Positions 1 to 7,390 of a DNA stretch of 36,151 nucleotides are shown one piece after another. Position 1 is the first letter of the stretch; every line of letters begins with the position of its first letter. The translations under genes were made by a program, and so were the position numbers. Below the pieces are notes generated by a model. It was not told the origin of the DNA. It saw nothing but the letters and a program-made list of their open reading frames with translations, and ran no database searches. This stretch comes from UBA6220 sp937870835 (GTDB taxonomy: Bacteria > Patescibacteriota > Minisyncoccia > Minisyncoccales > Minisyncoccaceae): assembly GCA_035421265.1 (NCBI GenBank), contig DAOLWP010000003.1, positions 1 to 36,151 of the forward strand, read 5' to 3'.

Positions 1-82
1 TTATTTATTATAATTGATTAGTTTGATTATACCTTTTCTTGGTTGTAGGTGTCAAGTGAAAAATAAACAAGGTGATGTTTAT

Positions 83-300
83 GTCTTTATGCTTGGGTGG
101 TGTTTAGGAGTTAGACCCCCAAACATTTTGAAAAAAGCAAAAATAATGTTTGGGTCTTTATGCTTGGGTGATGTTTAGGGGTCAGACCCCCCAAAGCCCT
201 TGGGGTCTGACCCCTAAACATAGGAGCACCTAAACACCTTTAGGGTCTGACCCCTAAACATAAGAGCACCTAAACACCTTTAGGGTCTGACCCCTAAACA
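83..300. repeat. Cluster of palindromic GGGGTC-T-GACCCC repeats
   Basis: Five copies of a T(A)GGGGTC-type unit lie here. Two point one way (83-120 and 154-192, both starting GTCTTTATGCTTGGGTG). Three point the other way (about 202-221, 241-260 and 281-300). The last two sit in a 40-bp tandem direct repeat (221-260 and 261-300) with one base difference. The core GGGGTC-T-GACCCC is itself a hyphenated palindrome. Copies 171-190 and 202-221 form a perfect 20-bp inverted repeat with an 11-nt loop. A smaller inverted repeat, GACCC(CC)AAACATT against AATGTTTGGGTC, joins about 114-127 and 144-155. No gene is seen in 1-401. Confidence 0.85.
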
Positions 301-349
301 CATTAAATTTTAAATTTTTGGATATATTTTAATATAAATTAATATAAAA

Positions 350-378
350 TTGATTATTTTATTCGTCAGTGCTATATT
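350..378 (+). promoter_or_regulatory. Candidate promoter of the PBP1A gene
   Basis: TTGATT (350-355), a 17-bp spacer and TATATT (373-378) match the housekeeping sigma promoter pattern. They predict a transcript start near 385 and a leader of about 17 nt before the ATG at 402. The same TTGATT-N17 layout occurs upstream of the pilin gene at 36080. This is a pattern match only. Confidence 0.45.
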
Positions 379-401
379 AAATACCAAAGTTTATTTTTAA
401 T

Positions 402-2441
402 ATGAAAAAAAATAGAATCATTCCCGTAACAATAAAATCGGGACGGAAAATCAAATTAAATTCAGATACCAAACAAAGTCAATCGCCATTCAAAAAAGAA
501 ATTAATCCTAAAAAGAAAAAGAAACATTTTCATATTTTTTCTGTTTTGCTAAAAATAATCGGCTTATTTTTTTTGGTCTTAATCATTTTTGCAGCTATCA
601 TCTTTTTTATAATTATTAAGGACTTGCCGCGACCGCAAAATTTTACTGAAAACGAGATGATTGAATCTACAAAAATTTATGACCGCACTGGTGAAATTTT
701 ATTAAGCGATGTCTATAATGAAGAAAAAAGAACTTATGTCCCCTTATCTCAAATTCCTTTAAGTTTACAACAAGCCGTTATTGCTACTGAAGATAATCGT
801 TTTTATACTCATTTTGGCATTGACCCCTCTGGTGTTATGCGAGCTTTATACTTAGATATTACTCAAGGAAAAACTCAAGGCGCTTCTACAATTGACCAAC
901 AATTAATCCGTTCTACTTTCTTAACTCCTGATAAAACCCTAAAAAGAAAAATAAAAGAAATTGTATTAGCTATTGAATTAGATAGGCGCTACTCTAAAAA
1001 TCAAATTTTAGAATGGTACTTAAACCAAGTGCCTTTTGGAATTAATATTTATGGAGCTGAAGAGGCCTCCTTGACTTATTTTCAAAAGCCAATCCAAGAT
1101 ATTAGTTTGCCAGAAGCAGCAATGCTCGCCGCAATTATTCAAATGCCAAGCTATTATTCTCCTTATGGAGACCATTGGGATAAATTAATGGTAAGAAAAA
1201 ATTTTGTTTTACAAAGAATGCGCGAAGAAGGATATATTACATCCGAAGAAGAAGAAAAAGCGGCAGCGGAAAAAATAGAAATTGCCAAAGTGCCTAATAA
1301 AACTTTGGCCTACCATTTTGTCACTTATGCAAAACAACAAATTGAAGAGCAATATGGAGCTGATTTTTTACAAACCAAGGGTTTAAGAATTTACACAACC
1401 TTAGATTGGAACTTACAAAAAGAAGCTGAAGAAATTGTTAAAGAAAATGTCGCAAAAAATAGAATCAATTTCAATGCTTACAATGCCGCGGTAGTTGTTT
1501 TGTCTCCAAAAACTGGCGAGGTTTTAGCTATGATTGGATCGGCTGACCCTTACGCTGACCCATTGCCAAAAGGTTGCGACCCCGCAACAACTTGTAAGTT
1601 TGTTCCAAGTTATAATGTAGCTGTTCAGGGGGTAAGACAACCGGGGTCTTCTTTTAAGCCAATAATTTATGCGGCTGCTTTCCGAAATGGCGCTACCCCG
1701 GATACAGTGGTAGTAGACGAACCAGTAAATTATAATGGTTATGCGCCCAATAATTATGATGGCCGCTTCCGAGGCCCTTTAACTTTAAGATCGGCCTTAG
1801 CCCAATCTTTAAATATACCGGCGATTAAAGTATTGAATGATTATGCTGGGCTTTCTAATGCAATTGAGTTAGCAAAATTAATGGGCATTACTACTTTAGG
1901 AGATGATACTTCTCGTTATGGATTATCATTCGCTTTAGGAGCAGCTGATGTCCGCGTTATTGATATGGCTACAGCTTATGGGGTTTTAGCTAATGGCGGA
2001 TACTATATAGAGCCGTCTGTAATATTAAGGATAGAAGACAGTCAAGGGAACATTCTTTATCAAAACAATAAAACCCCGCGCAAAGTTTTAGAAAAAAATG
2101 TCTGCGATATGGTCACTGATATTCTTTCAGACAATAATGCCCGCGCGCCAATGTTTGGAGCTCATTCTCTTTTAAGATTTGATGATTATAAAGTAGCGGT
2201 TAAAACAGGGACCACTCAAGAAAGTCAAGATGGCTGGACAATTGGGTATACTGAAGATGTGGTCGTGTCAGTTTGGGCTGGCAATAATAATCACGCTCGT
2301 ATGTCTGCTATTGGAGAACAAGCGGCTGGTCCTATTTGGCGAGCTATAATTCTTAAAGCTATTGAATTAAAAGCTGGCGAAGTCAATGAAACATCCGAAC
2401 CAGTGGAGCCGGGCACCGAAGTTCCTTTAGTCCCAGATTAG
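402..2441 (+). CDS. Class A penicillin-binding protein (PBP1A-type)
   Basis: Bifunctional peptidoglycan glycosyltransferase/DD-transpeptidase of 679 residues, anchored in the cytoplasmic membrane. A basic Lys-rich N-terminus is followed by one membrane helix (about 45-73). The GT51 domain follows: E130-D-N-R-F with H and G in the expected places, then a GASTIDQQL motif at about 160. The usual form of that motif is GGSTITQQL, so Ala and Asp replace Gly and Thr. The transpeptidase domain has all three signatures: SSFK with nucleophile Ser416 and Lys419, SLN at 469-471, and KTG at 601-603. A small insert with two cysteines (392 and 398) sits just before the SxxK motif. The C-terminus is short and Pro/Glu-rich. 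There is no Shine-Dalgarno sequence before the ATG. It is transcribed alone, ending at a strong terminator shared with dnaN. Confidence 0.95.
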   Translation: MKKNRIIPVTIKSGRKIKLNSDTKQSQSPFKKEINPKKKKKHFHIFSVLLKIIGLFFLVLIIFAAIIFFIIIKDLPRPQNFTENEMIESTKIYDRTGEILLSDVYNEEKRTYVPLSQIPLSLQQAVIATEDNRFYTHFGIDPSGVMRALYLDITQGKTQGASTIDQQLIRSTFLTPDKTLKRKIKEIVLAIELDRRYSKNQILEWYLNQVPFGINIYGAEEASLTYFQKPIQDISLPEAAMLAAIIQMPSYYSPYGDHWDKLMVRKNFVLQRMREEGYITSEEEEKAAAEKIEIAKVPNKTLAYHFVTYAKQQIEEQYGADFLQTKGLRIYTTLDWNLQKEAEEIVKENVAKNRINFNAYNAAVVVLSPKTGEVLAMIGSADPYADPLPKGCDPATTCKFVPSYNVAVQGVRQPGSSFKPIIYAAAFRNGATPDTVVVDEPVNYNGYAPNNYDGRFRGPLTLRSALAQSLNIPAIKVLNDYAGLSNAIELAKLMGITTLGDDTSRYGLSFALGAADVRVIDMATAYGVLANGGYYIEPSVILRIEDSQGNILYQNNKTPRKVLEKNVCDMVTDILSDNNARAPMFGAHSLLRFDDYKVAVKTGTTQESQDGWTIGYTEDVVVSVWAGNNNHARMSAIGEQAAGPIWRAIILKAIELKAGEVNETSEPVEPGTEVPLVPD

Positions 2442-2468
2442 TTTTTATTATTTTTAATTTTAATAATT

Positions 2469-2497
2469 AAAAAAGCGCGATTTCTCGCGCTTTTTTT
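2469..2497. terminator. Bidirectional intrinsic terminator
   Basis: A 12-bp perfect stem, AAAAAAGCGCGA / TCGCGCTTTTTT, with a TTTC loop. It sits between the convergent PBP1A and dnaN genes. The A-run and T-run make it usable in both directions. Confidence 0.9.
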
Positions 2498-2513
2498 AAA
2501 AAATTGTTTTTGA

Positions 2514-3653
2514 TTAAACCTTAATTGGCATTACTACATAAATATAACTTTCATCTCCAATTGGTTTAATAACCGACGGCCCATCATTTCCTTGCATTTC
2601 AAAAGATACCTCTGAAGATTTTATATTTTCTAACCCCTCTAAAATAAATTTCCAATTATAAGAAACTTTTAACTCAGCTCCTTCAATTCTCGCTCCTAAA
2701 AATAAATTACTTTCTCCAGCTTCAGAATCTTGACTGCAAATTTCTATTTCTTTTTCTTTTGGATTTATCTTTAAGGCGATTTCATTAGTGCGGCCTCCAA
2801 AAATTCCCGCTGCTTTAACTTTTTGAGTAAATTCATCTTTATTCAAAATTAATTTAGTTTTGGTATTTTTGGGGATAATTTCTTGATAAGAAGGATATTC
2901 CCCTTCAATTTGACGGCTAATTAAATTAATTTCTGGATGGTCTAAACTAGTTAAATAAGTTTCAAATAAAACTTGGGATTCAGAAGCATAAATTTTAATA
3001 TCTTTTTCGGTTTCAGTTAAAATATTAATTAACTCTTTGGCTGCCTTTTGGGGCAAAATAAAACTTATAGGATTTTTAAATGTATTTTTATATCCTGCTT
3101 TATTTCCAAAAGATAATACTTTTTCTGCTAAACGAAAACTATCAGTGGCAACCAATTTAACTAAATCTTTGTCAAAATAAAAATAGATGCCCGATATTTC
3201 CGGCCGAATTTGAGAAAGGCTTACAATATTAACTACGCTCGTTAATCCTTCTTTCAGCTTTTGAGGATTTATTTCTATATAAAAATCTTTTCCAAAAGTT
3301 GGGATAATTGGAAAATCATCAGGCGAAAAGCCCTTAATTTGGGTTTTGTAATTGTTTCCCTCAATAACTAAATTATTATTTCTTTCTTTAATGTTAATCT
3401 TTTCTTGGTTAATTATATTTACAACTTGACTCAAAAGTTTAGCTGGTACGGCTAATTTTCCTTCTTTTTCGGTTTTACATAATCCCCACCATTGAATTCC
3501 TAATTCTAAATCAGTAGCAGATATTTTAAGAAAATTTGGCAATGCTTCCAATAAAACATTGTCTAATATAGGAAGAGTAAGGTTGTGACCTGTAATTTTT
3601 TCAGTCACCCCAATTCCTTTTTTTATTTCTTTGGTTAAAATTGTGAAGTTCAT
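2514..3653 (-). CDS. dnaN: DNA polymerase III beta sliding clamp
   Basis: Beta clamp of 379 residues, a normal length for the family. It encircles DNA and holds the replicative polymerase and other clamp-binding proteins. Family landmarks visible are the N-terminal TGHNLTLPILDNVLL segment, the central SGIYFYFDKDLVKLVATDSFRLA block and a C-terminal DESYIYVVMPIKV, which ends in the usual M-P-[IVM] motif. Three clamp domains of roughly 120 residues each fit the length. It lies downstream of dnaA on the same strand, separated by 285 bp that look like the origin. The ATG is preceded only by A/T-rich sequence with no Shine-Dalgarno. Confidence 0.97.
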   Translation of the reverse strand: MNFTILTKEIKKGIGVTEKITGHNLTLPILDNVLLEALPNFLKISATDLELGIQWWGLCKTEKEGKLAVPAKLLSQVVNIINQEKINIKERNNNLVIEGNNYKTQIKGFSPDDFPIIPTFGKDFYIEINPQKLKEGLTSVVNIVSLSQIRPEISGIYFYFDKDLVKLVATDSFRLAEKVLSFGNKAGYKNTFKNPISFILPQKAAKELINILTETEKDIKIYASESQVLFETYLTSLDHPEINLISRQIEGEYPSYQEIIPKNTKTKLILNKDEFTQKVKAAGIFGGRTNEIALKINPKEKEIEICSQDSEAGESNLFLGARIEGAELKVSYNWKFILEGLENIKSSEVSFEMQGNDGPSVIKPIGDESYIYVVMPIKV

Positions 3654-3938
3654 ATATATTATTTATTTAATTTATTTTTATTAAAATTATTATAATAAAC
3701 ATTAAAAATTTTTGGGGATAATTTTTTAATCGAATTTTTCTTTTATTTGAAAGGATTTTTTAGTTTTTTATTTTATAAAATATGTGGATAACTTGAGAGA
3801 AAAGTTGGGCATTTAAGATAAAAACAAGAGTTAAAATTATTTTAGATATTTTTCATATTTTGACTCTATTATTTTATCCACTTTCTTATATTAAATTATG
3901 CTTATATTATTAACAGTTTTTAAACAGACATAAAAATA
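3654..3938. other. Candidate replication origin (oriC) between dnaA and dnaN
   Basis: This is a very AT-rich gene-free gap. It contains one perfect DnaA box (TGTGGATAA, 3783-3791, complement of TTATCCACA), two one-mismatch boxes (TTATCCACT at 3874-3882, and TGGGGATAA at 3713-3721) and a weaker TTATTAACA (3907-3915). The almost pure A/T stretch at about 3661-3710 is a plausible unwinding element. The dnaA-dnaN interval is a common oriC position in bacteria. Assignment is by context and motif; no GC-skew calculation was done. Confidence 0.65.
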
Positions 3939-5306
3939 TTAACCAGCATAAATTCTTTGTAAAATTAATTCAATTTCTTGGTGGGTTTTTTCTTCTTCTT
4001 CCCATAATTTTTCAATTAATTGGCAAGCATGAATTACAGTGGTGTGGTCTTTTCCCCCGAATTTTCTACCAATTTCAGAGTAAGACAATTTTAGTTCTTT
4101 TTTTAATAAATACATAGCAATTTGTCTTGGCTTGCTGTATTCTTTTTTTCGAGATGAATAAAACATATTGCCGCTCGGGATATCATAAAATTCAGTGATG
4201 GTTTCTATTATTTTTTTAGGGCCAATAACATTATTAGATGAAACTATTAAGGTTTTTAATAGTTTTTTAGCGTCTTCAAGGCTGGGATTGCGGTTATTTG
4301 TTTTCTTAAAAATAATTAGGCGATTAAGCGCGCTTTCTAATTCTCGGATATTTTTTTGAATTACAGACGCTACATACTCAACCACATCTTGGTTAAAATT
4401 TACTCCCTTTTTCTCCATTTTTTGTTTTAAAATAGCAATTCTTGTTTCAAAATCAGGAGTATTAATGTCTGCTATCATTCCTCCTTCAAAGCGAGATTTT
4501 AATCGCTCGGTAATAGCAGGGATATTATTAGGGTGCCGGTCTGAGGAAAGGACAATCTGCTTATTTTTTTGATATAAAGAGTTAAAGGTGTGGAAAAATT
4601 CTTCTTGGGTTTTGTCTTTGCCAGCCAAAAACTGAATATCATCAACAATAAGCACATCTAATTCACGCAGGTTTTTCTTTAATCCTTCTATATTATTATT
4701 TTTTATTGCATTTACAATAGAGGAGATTAATTTTTCAGCGGGGATATAACGAACTTTTTGGTCGGGGTGGTTTTCTTTTATTTTATTTCCTATAGCTTGA
4801 ATTAAGTGTGTTTTTCCCAATCCCACTCCCCCATAAACAAAAAGAGGGTTATAATTTTTTCCGGGTTCTTCTGTTACAGCTATGGCCGCGGCATAAGCTA
4901 TTTCATTAAATGGGCCAACAATAAAATCTTCAAAAGTGTATTTTGGATTTAGGTTGGTTTCTTGGTTAATTTCTAATTCGGAAAAACCTAATTGCTCCAC
5001 AATATTCTCTTCTTGAGAATTTGTTTTTTTTGAAGTAATCGCCTTTTTATCCGCTTTGGCCGCGCTTACTATATATTCAATGTTTTTTAAGCGAGGGTTT
5101 ATATCGTGTAAAATTTTTAAAATATCTTTATTGTATTTTTGCTCTAGCCATTCTTTACTAAATGAATTAGGAGCCGCAATAATTATTTTGTCCCCCTCGA
5201 TAGAAGATATTTTTGTGTTAGCAAACCAGGTGGCAAAATTAGCAGCCGAGATATTGAGCTGAATTTGAGATAAAACAGTTTGCCATAATTGTTCTGCTTC
5301 TGCCAT
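3939..5306 (-). CDS. dnaA: Chromosomal replication initiator DnaA
   Basis: 455 residues, normal length. Domain I (about 1-80) contains the LWQTVLSQI and FATWF segments. A linker (about 81-120) follows. The AAA+ domain has Walker A GGVGLGKT (159-166), Walker B LIVDDIQF (219-226) and sensor 1 LSSDR (253-257). Domain IV carries the DnaA signature: PRQIAMYLLKK at about 393, then GGKDHTTV (417-424), the helix-turn-helix residues that read DnaA boxes. It binds boxes in the flanking AT-rich gaps and opens the origin. It is divergent from rpmH and upstream of dnaN. There is no Shine-Dalgarno before the ATG. Confidence 0.98.
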   Translation of the reverse strand: MAEAEQLWQTVLSQIQLNISAANFATWFANTKISSIEGDKIIIAAPNSFSKEWLEQKYNKDILKILHDINPRLKNIEYIVSAAKADKKAITSKKTNSQEENIVEQLGFSELEINQETNLNPKYTFEDFIVGPFNEIAYAAAIAVTEEPGKNYNPLFVYGGVGLGKTHLIQAIGNKIKENHPDQKVRYIPAEKLISSIVNAIKNNNIEGLKKNLRELDVLIVDDIQFLAGKDKTQEEFFHTFNSLYQKNKQIVLSSDRHPNNIPAITERLKSRFEGGMIADINTPDFETRIAILKQKMEKKGVNFNQDVVEYVASVIQKNIRELESALNRLIIFKKTNNRNPSLEDAKKLLKTLIVSSNNVIGPKKIIETITEFYDIPSGNMFYSSRKKEYSKPRQIAMYLLKKELKLSYSEIGRKFGGKDHTTVIHACQLIEKLWEEEEKTHQEIELILQRIYAG

Positions 5307-5384
5307 AAGACGAATAAATAATTATATTTTAATTATGAATTATTAAAATTATTTTAATAAATTTTTGCTTTTATATACACTTAT

Positions 5385-5412
5385 ATTATAGATTACTTTG
5401 TCAATCTCGCAA
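5385..5412 (-). promoter_or_regulatory. Candidate dnaA promoter
   Basis: Read on the minus strand, TTGCGA (5407-5412), a 16-bp spacer and a perfect TATAAT (5385-5390). The predicted leader is about 70 nt. A TTGACA also lies nearby (complement at about 5400-5405) but is too close to this -10 box. The -35 assignment is therefore uncertain. Confidence 0.35.
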
Positions 5413-5458
5413 AGTGGCCTTATAAAATAAAGGGAAAATAAAGCCTTGTTGAAAAAGC

Positions 5459-5481
5459 GTGGATAAATTGAGACAAAATTT
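5459..5481 (+). repeat. 23-nt element matching one on the other side of dnaA
   Basis: GTGGATAA followed by ATTGAGACAAAATTT matches 3784-3806 (GTGGATAA then CTTGAGAGAAAAGTT) at 20 of 23 bases, in the same orientation. The first bases belong to a DnaA-box-like sequence, so this may be an extended initiator-binding element. Seen directly; the function is inferred. Confidence 0.5.
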
Positions 5482-5512
5482 ATCAAATTAAATTGGCGTA
5501 ATTAAATTTTTA

Positions 5513-5541
5513 TTGACCAAAAAGCAAAAAATTGCTATTAT
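5513..5541 (+). promoter_or_regulatory. Promoter of the rpmH-rnpA-yidC-jag operon
   Basis: TTGACC (5513-5518), a 17-bp spacer and TATTAT (5536-5541). The bases TGC directly upstream make it an extended -10 element. The predicted transcript start is near 5548, giving about 29 nt of leader before rpmH. Confidence 0.6.
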
Positions 5542-5576
5542 TAAAATATAATTATAAATAACAAGTTAGAGATATT

Positions 5577-5711
5577 ATGAGTATTACTTATAAACCTAAA
5601 AAAAAGAAAAGGCAAAGGACGCACGGCTTTTTAGCAAGAACAGCGAGCCAAGGCGGGCGAAAAGTGTTGAAAAAAAGGAGGAGTAAAAAAAGAGACAGAT
5701 TAACAATATAA
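5577..5711 (+). CDS. rpmH: 50S ribosomal protein L34 (bL34)
   Basis: A 44-residue, very basic protein. The N-terminal MSITYKPKKKKRQRTHGFLAR block, the GGRKVLKKRR block and the C-terminal KRDRLTI match bL34, which is normally 44-47 residues. It is a structural protein of the large ribosomal subunit. It is the first gene of the plus-strand operon leaving the origin, with rnpA next, the usual bacterial order. The ATG has only a weak purine stretch (GTTAGAGA) upstream. Confidence 0.96.
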   Translation: MSITYKPKKKKRQRTHGFLARTASQGGRKVLKKRRSKKRDRLTI

Positions 5712-5744
5712 AACACCCCGCTATAAGCGGAGTTTTTATTTTTT
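5711..5744 (+). terminator. Weak terminator or attenuator between rpmH and rnpA
   Basis: CCGCT-ATA-AGCGG (5718-5730), with an interrupted A/T extension, is followed by TTTTTATTTTTT. It may reduce read-through from rpmH into rnpA, so that L34 is made in larger amounts. The stem is short and imperfect. Confidence 0.5.
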
Positions 5745-5749
5745 AATTT

Positions 5750-6082
5750 ATGCTTCCTAAACCAAACCGCTTAAAAAAACAGAAAGAATTTGAATATATT
5801 TTCAAAAACGGCAAGGCTATTAAAGGAAAATATTTTTTAATAAAAATAATTCCCTCTTCACAAAATTATTGCCGGATTGGATTTATAGTTAGTAAGAAAG
5901 TAGCCAAATCAGCTGTTTTAAGAAATAAAATAAAAAGACGGTTGCGCGCAGCGGCAAGAGAATTCAGAAATGTTTTAGGAAATTATGATATCGTTTTTAT
6001 AGCTTATCCTAATATTAAAACAGCCAGCTATCAAGAAATTAAAAAAGACCTTAAATCAATAATTACCAAAATCAATATTTAG
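5750..6082 (+). CDS. rnpA: Ribonuclease P protein component
   Basis: A 110-residue basic protein that partners the RNase P RNA in cutting the 5' leader from tRNA precursors. The family signature is clear: RIGFIVSKKVAKSAVLRNKIKRR (roughly 42-64), which includes the RNR motif (AVLRNKIKRRLR, 55-66). The N-terminal LPKPNRLKKQKEFEYIFKNG segment is also typical. Length is normal for the family (about 105-125). It lies 38 bp after rpmH and 32 bp before yidC on the same strand. No Shine-Dalgarno is seen. Confidence 0.96.
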   Translation: MLPKPNRLKKQKEFEYIFKNGKAIKGKYFLIKIIPSSQNYCRIGFIVSKKVAKSAVLRNKIKRRLRAAAREFRNVLGNYDIVFIAYPNIKTASYQEIKKDLKSIITKINI

Positions 6083-6114
6083 TTATTAGTTAAAAATTAT
6101 ATATTATATTTATT

Positions 6115-6858
6115 ATGAATCCTTTTTCTTTTCTTTTTAATACCTTTCTTTATCGGCCTATGCTGAATATATTAATTTGGCTATATGGCTTAATTGGAAA
6201 TTTTGGCGTAGCGATTATTATTTTAACCTTAGTACTAAAAGCCATACTCCATCCTATCAATAGAAAATCAATTGAATCTCAAAAGGTAATGGCCGAAATT
6301 CAACCGAAAATGAAGGCAATTCAAAAAAAATATAAAAACAACCAGCAAAAACAAGCCGAAGAGTTAGTTAAGCTTTATCAGCAAGAAAAATTTAACCCAT
6401 TTTTTAGCACAATTTTATTATTTATCCAAATTCCAATTTTATTTGCGCTTTTTTATGTAGTAAGAAATGGAATGGACATAAATCAACTATCTGCCGAGCT
6501 TTATTCTTTTGTAAAATTACCTTCGGCTATATATCCCTACCTTTTTAATTTTAATGGCTTAAAATTAGATTTAAGCCAGCCAAATATTCCTTTGGCAGCT
6601 CTAACCGCTTTGGCGCAATTTTGGCAAGTAAAAACAGCTACTCCTCCCCCACCGCCAAGTGATAATAGCGATGGAAAAGAAAACACAATGGCCGAGGTTT
6701 CAGTGATGATGCAAAAGCAAATGATATTTTTTATGCCCATTTTGACATTTATAATTCTTTTCCGAGCGCCCTCAGCATTAGGATTATATTGGATTTTAAC
6801 TACTTTAATATCTGTGTTTGAACAGAAAGTATTATTAAATAAACAAAAAATAAAATGA
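6115..6858 (+). CDS. yidC: Membrane protein insertase YidC/Oxa1
   Basis: A 247-residue insertase that places proteins in the cytoplasmic membrane, alone or with Sec. The length fits the short form without a large periplasmic domain. The first core helix is about 25-45. In the segment LKAILHPINRK, Lys42 seems to occupy the position of the conserved groove arginine. A coiled cytoplasmic hairpin (about 50-92) is rich in Lys and Gln. Further helices are at about 97-117, 150-170 and 200-240, with LYWILTTLISVFEQ near the end. A Pro-rich loop with six prolines (TATPPPPPSDNSDG) precedes the last helices. The stop overlaps the jag start as ATGA, suggesting translational coupling. Confidence 0.94.
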   Translation: MNPFSFLFNTFLYRPMLNILIWLYGLIGNFGVAIIILTLVLKAILHPINRKSIESQKVMAEIQPKMKAIQKKYKNNQQKQAEELVKLYQQEKFNPFFSTILLFIQIPILFALFYVVRNGMDINQLSAELYSFVKLPSAIYPYLFNFNGLKLDLSQPNIPLAALTALAQFWQVKTATPPPPPSDNSDGKENTMAEVSVMMQKQMIFFMPILTFIILFRAPSALGLYWILTTLISVFEQKVLLNKQKIK

Positions 6859-7322
6859 TAACATCAGATGAAAAAAAATTAATAGAAGATATAATTTTGG
6901 AATTTTTCAATAAAGCTGGCTACTCAGTATTTATAAAGAGTTTTGAATGCCTTAATAATGAAAAAGAGATTTTGTCTATTGATTTGGGAACTGAAGAGGC
7001 GCAAATATTAATTGGAAAACAAGGAAGCGTTTTAGCCGATATACAGTTGCTTTTAAGAAAAATTATTAATAAAGAATTAAAGAAAGAAATTTATTTGAAT
7101 TTAGATATAGATAATTATAAAAAAAACAAAGAAGAATATTTACGCGATTTAGCGGAAAGCGTGGCCGATGAAGTAGTCATAACGAGACAATCTAAAGAGA
7201 TAGCTTTATCATCTTCTTTTGATAGAAGAATAATTCATTTAGAATTAACAAAAAGAGAGGATGTGATTGCGGAAAGCCGAGGAGAAGGAGAACATAGGAA
7301 AATAGTGATAAAACCAAAATAA
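6855..7322 (+). CDS. jag: KH/R3H RNA-binding protein Jag (KhpB/EloR)
   Basis: A 155-residue protein with a KH-II domain (loop GKQG at 54-57 in ILIGKQGSVLADIQLLL) and a C-terminal R3H domain (R124-x3-H128, then ESRGEGEHRKIVI). It is an RNA-binding regulator linked in Firmicutes to cell elongation and division. The N-terminal Jag_N domain of longer homologues is absent. It is encoded directly after yidC, the usual position, and its start overlaps the yidC stop by 4 nt. Confidence 0.93.
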   Translation: MITSDEKKLIEDIILEFFNKAGYSVFIKSFECLNNEKEILSIDLGTEEAQILIGKQGSVLADIQLLLRKIINKELKKEIYLNLDIDNYKKNKEEYLRDLAESVADEVVITRQSKEIALSSSFDRRIIHLELTKREDVIAESRGEGEHRKIVIKPK

Positions 7323-7327
7323 ATATT

Positions 7328-7355
7328 AATCCGGCCTTGGGGCCGGATTTTAATT
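7328..7355. terminator. Intrinsic terminator between jag and virB4
   Basis: A 9-bp stem, AATCCGGCC / GGCCGGATT, with a TTGG loop (7328-7349), is followed by TTTAATTTA. It lies between convergent genes and probably serves both. Confidence 0.8.
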
Positions 7356-7390
7356 TATATATTTTTATTAAAAATTAAAGGAAATATTTA

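Noticed and set aside
6856..6858. Alternative genetic code with TGA as glycine, as in some CPR lineages
   Set aside because: TGA ends yidC and the 574-residue coiled-coil gene at the expected places, and no in-frame TGA is needed in any gene.
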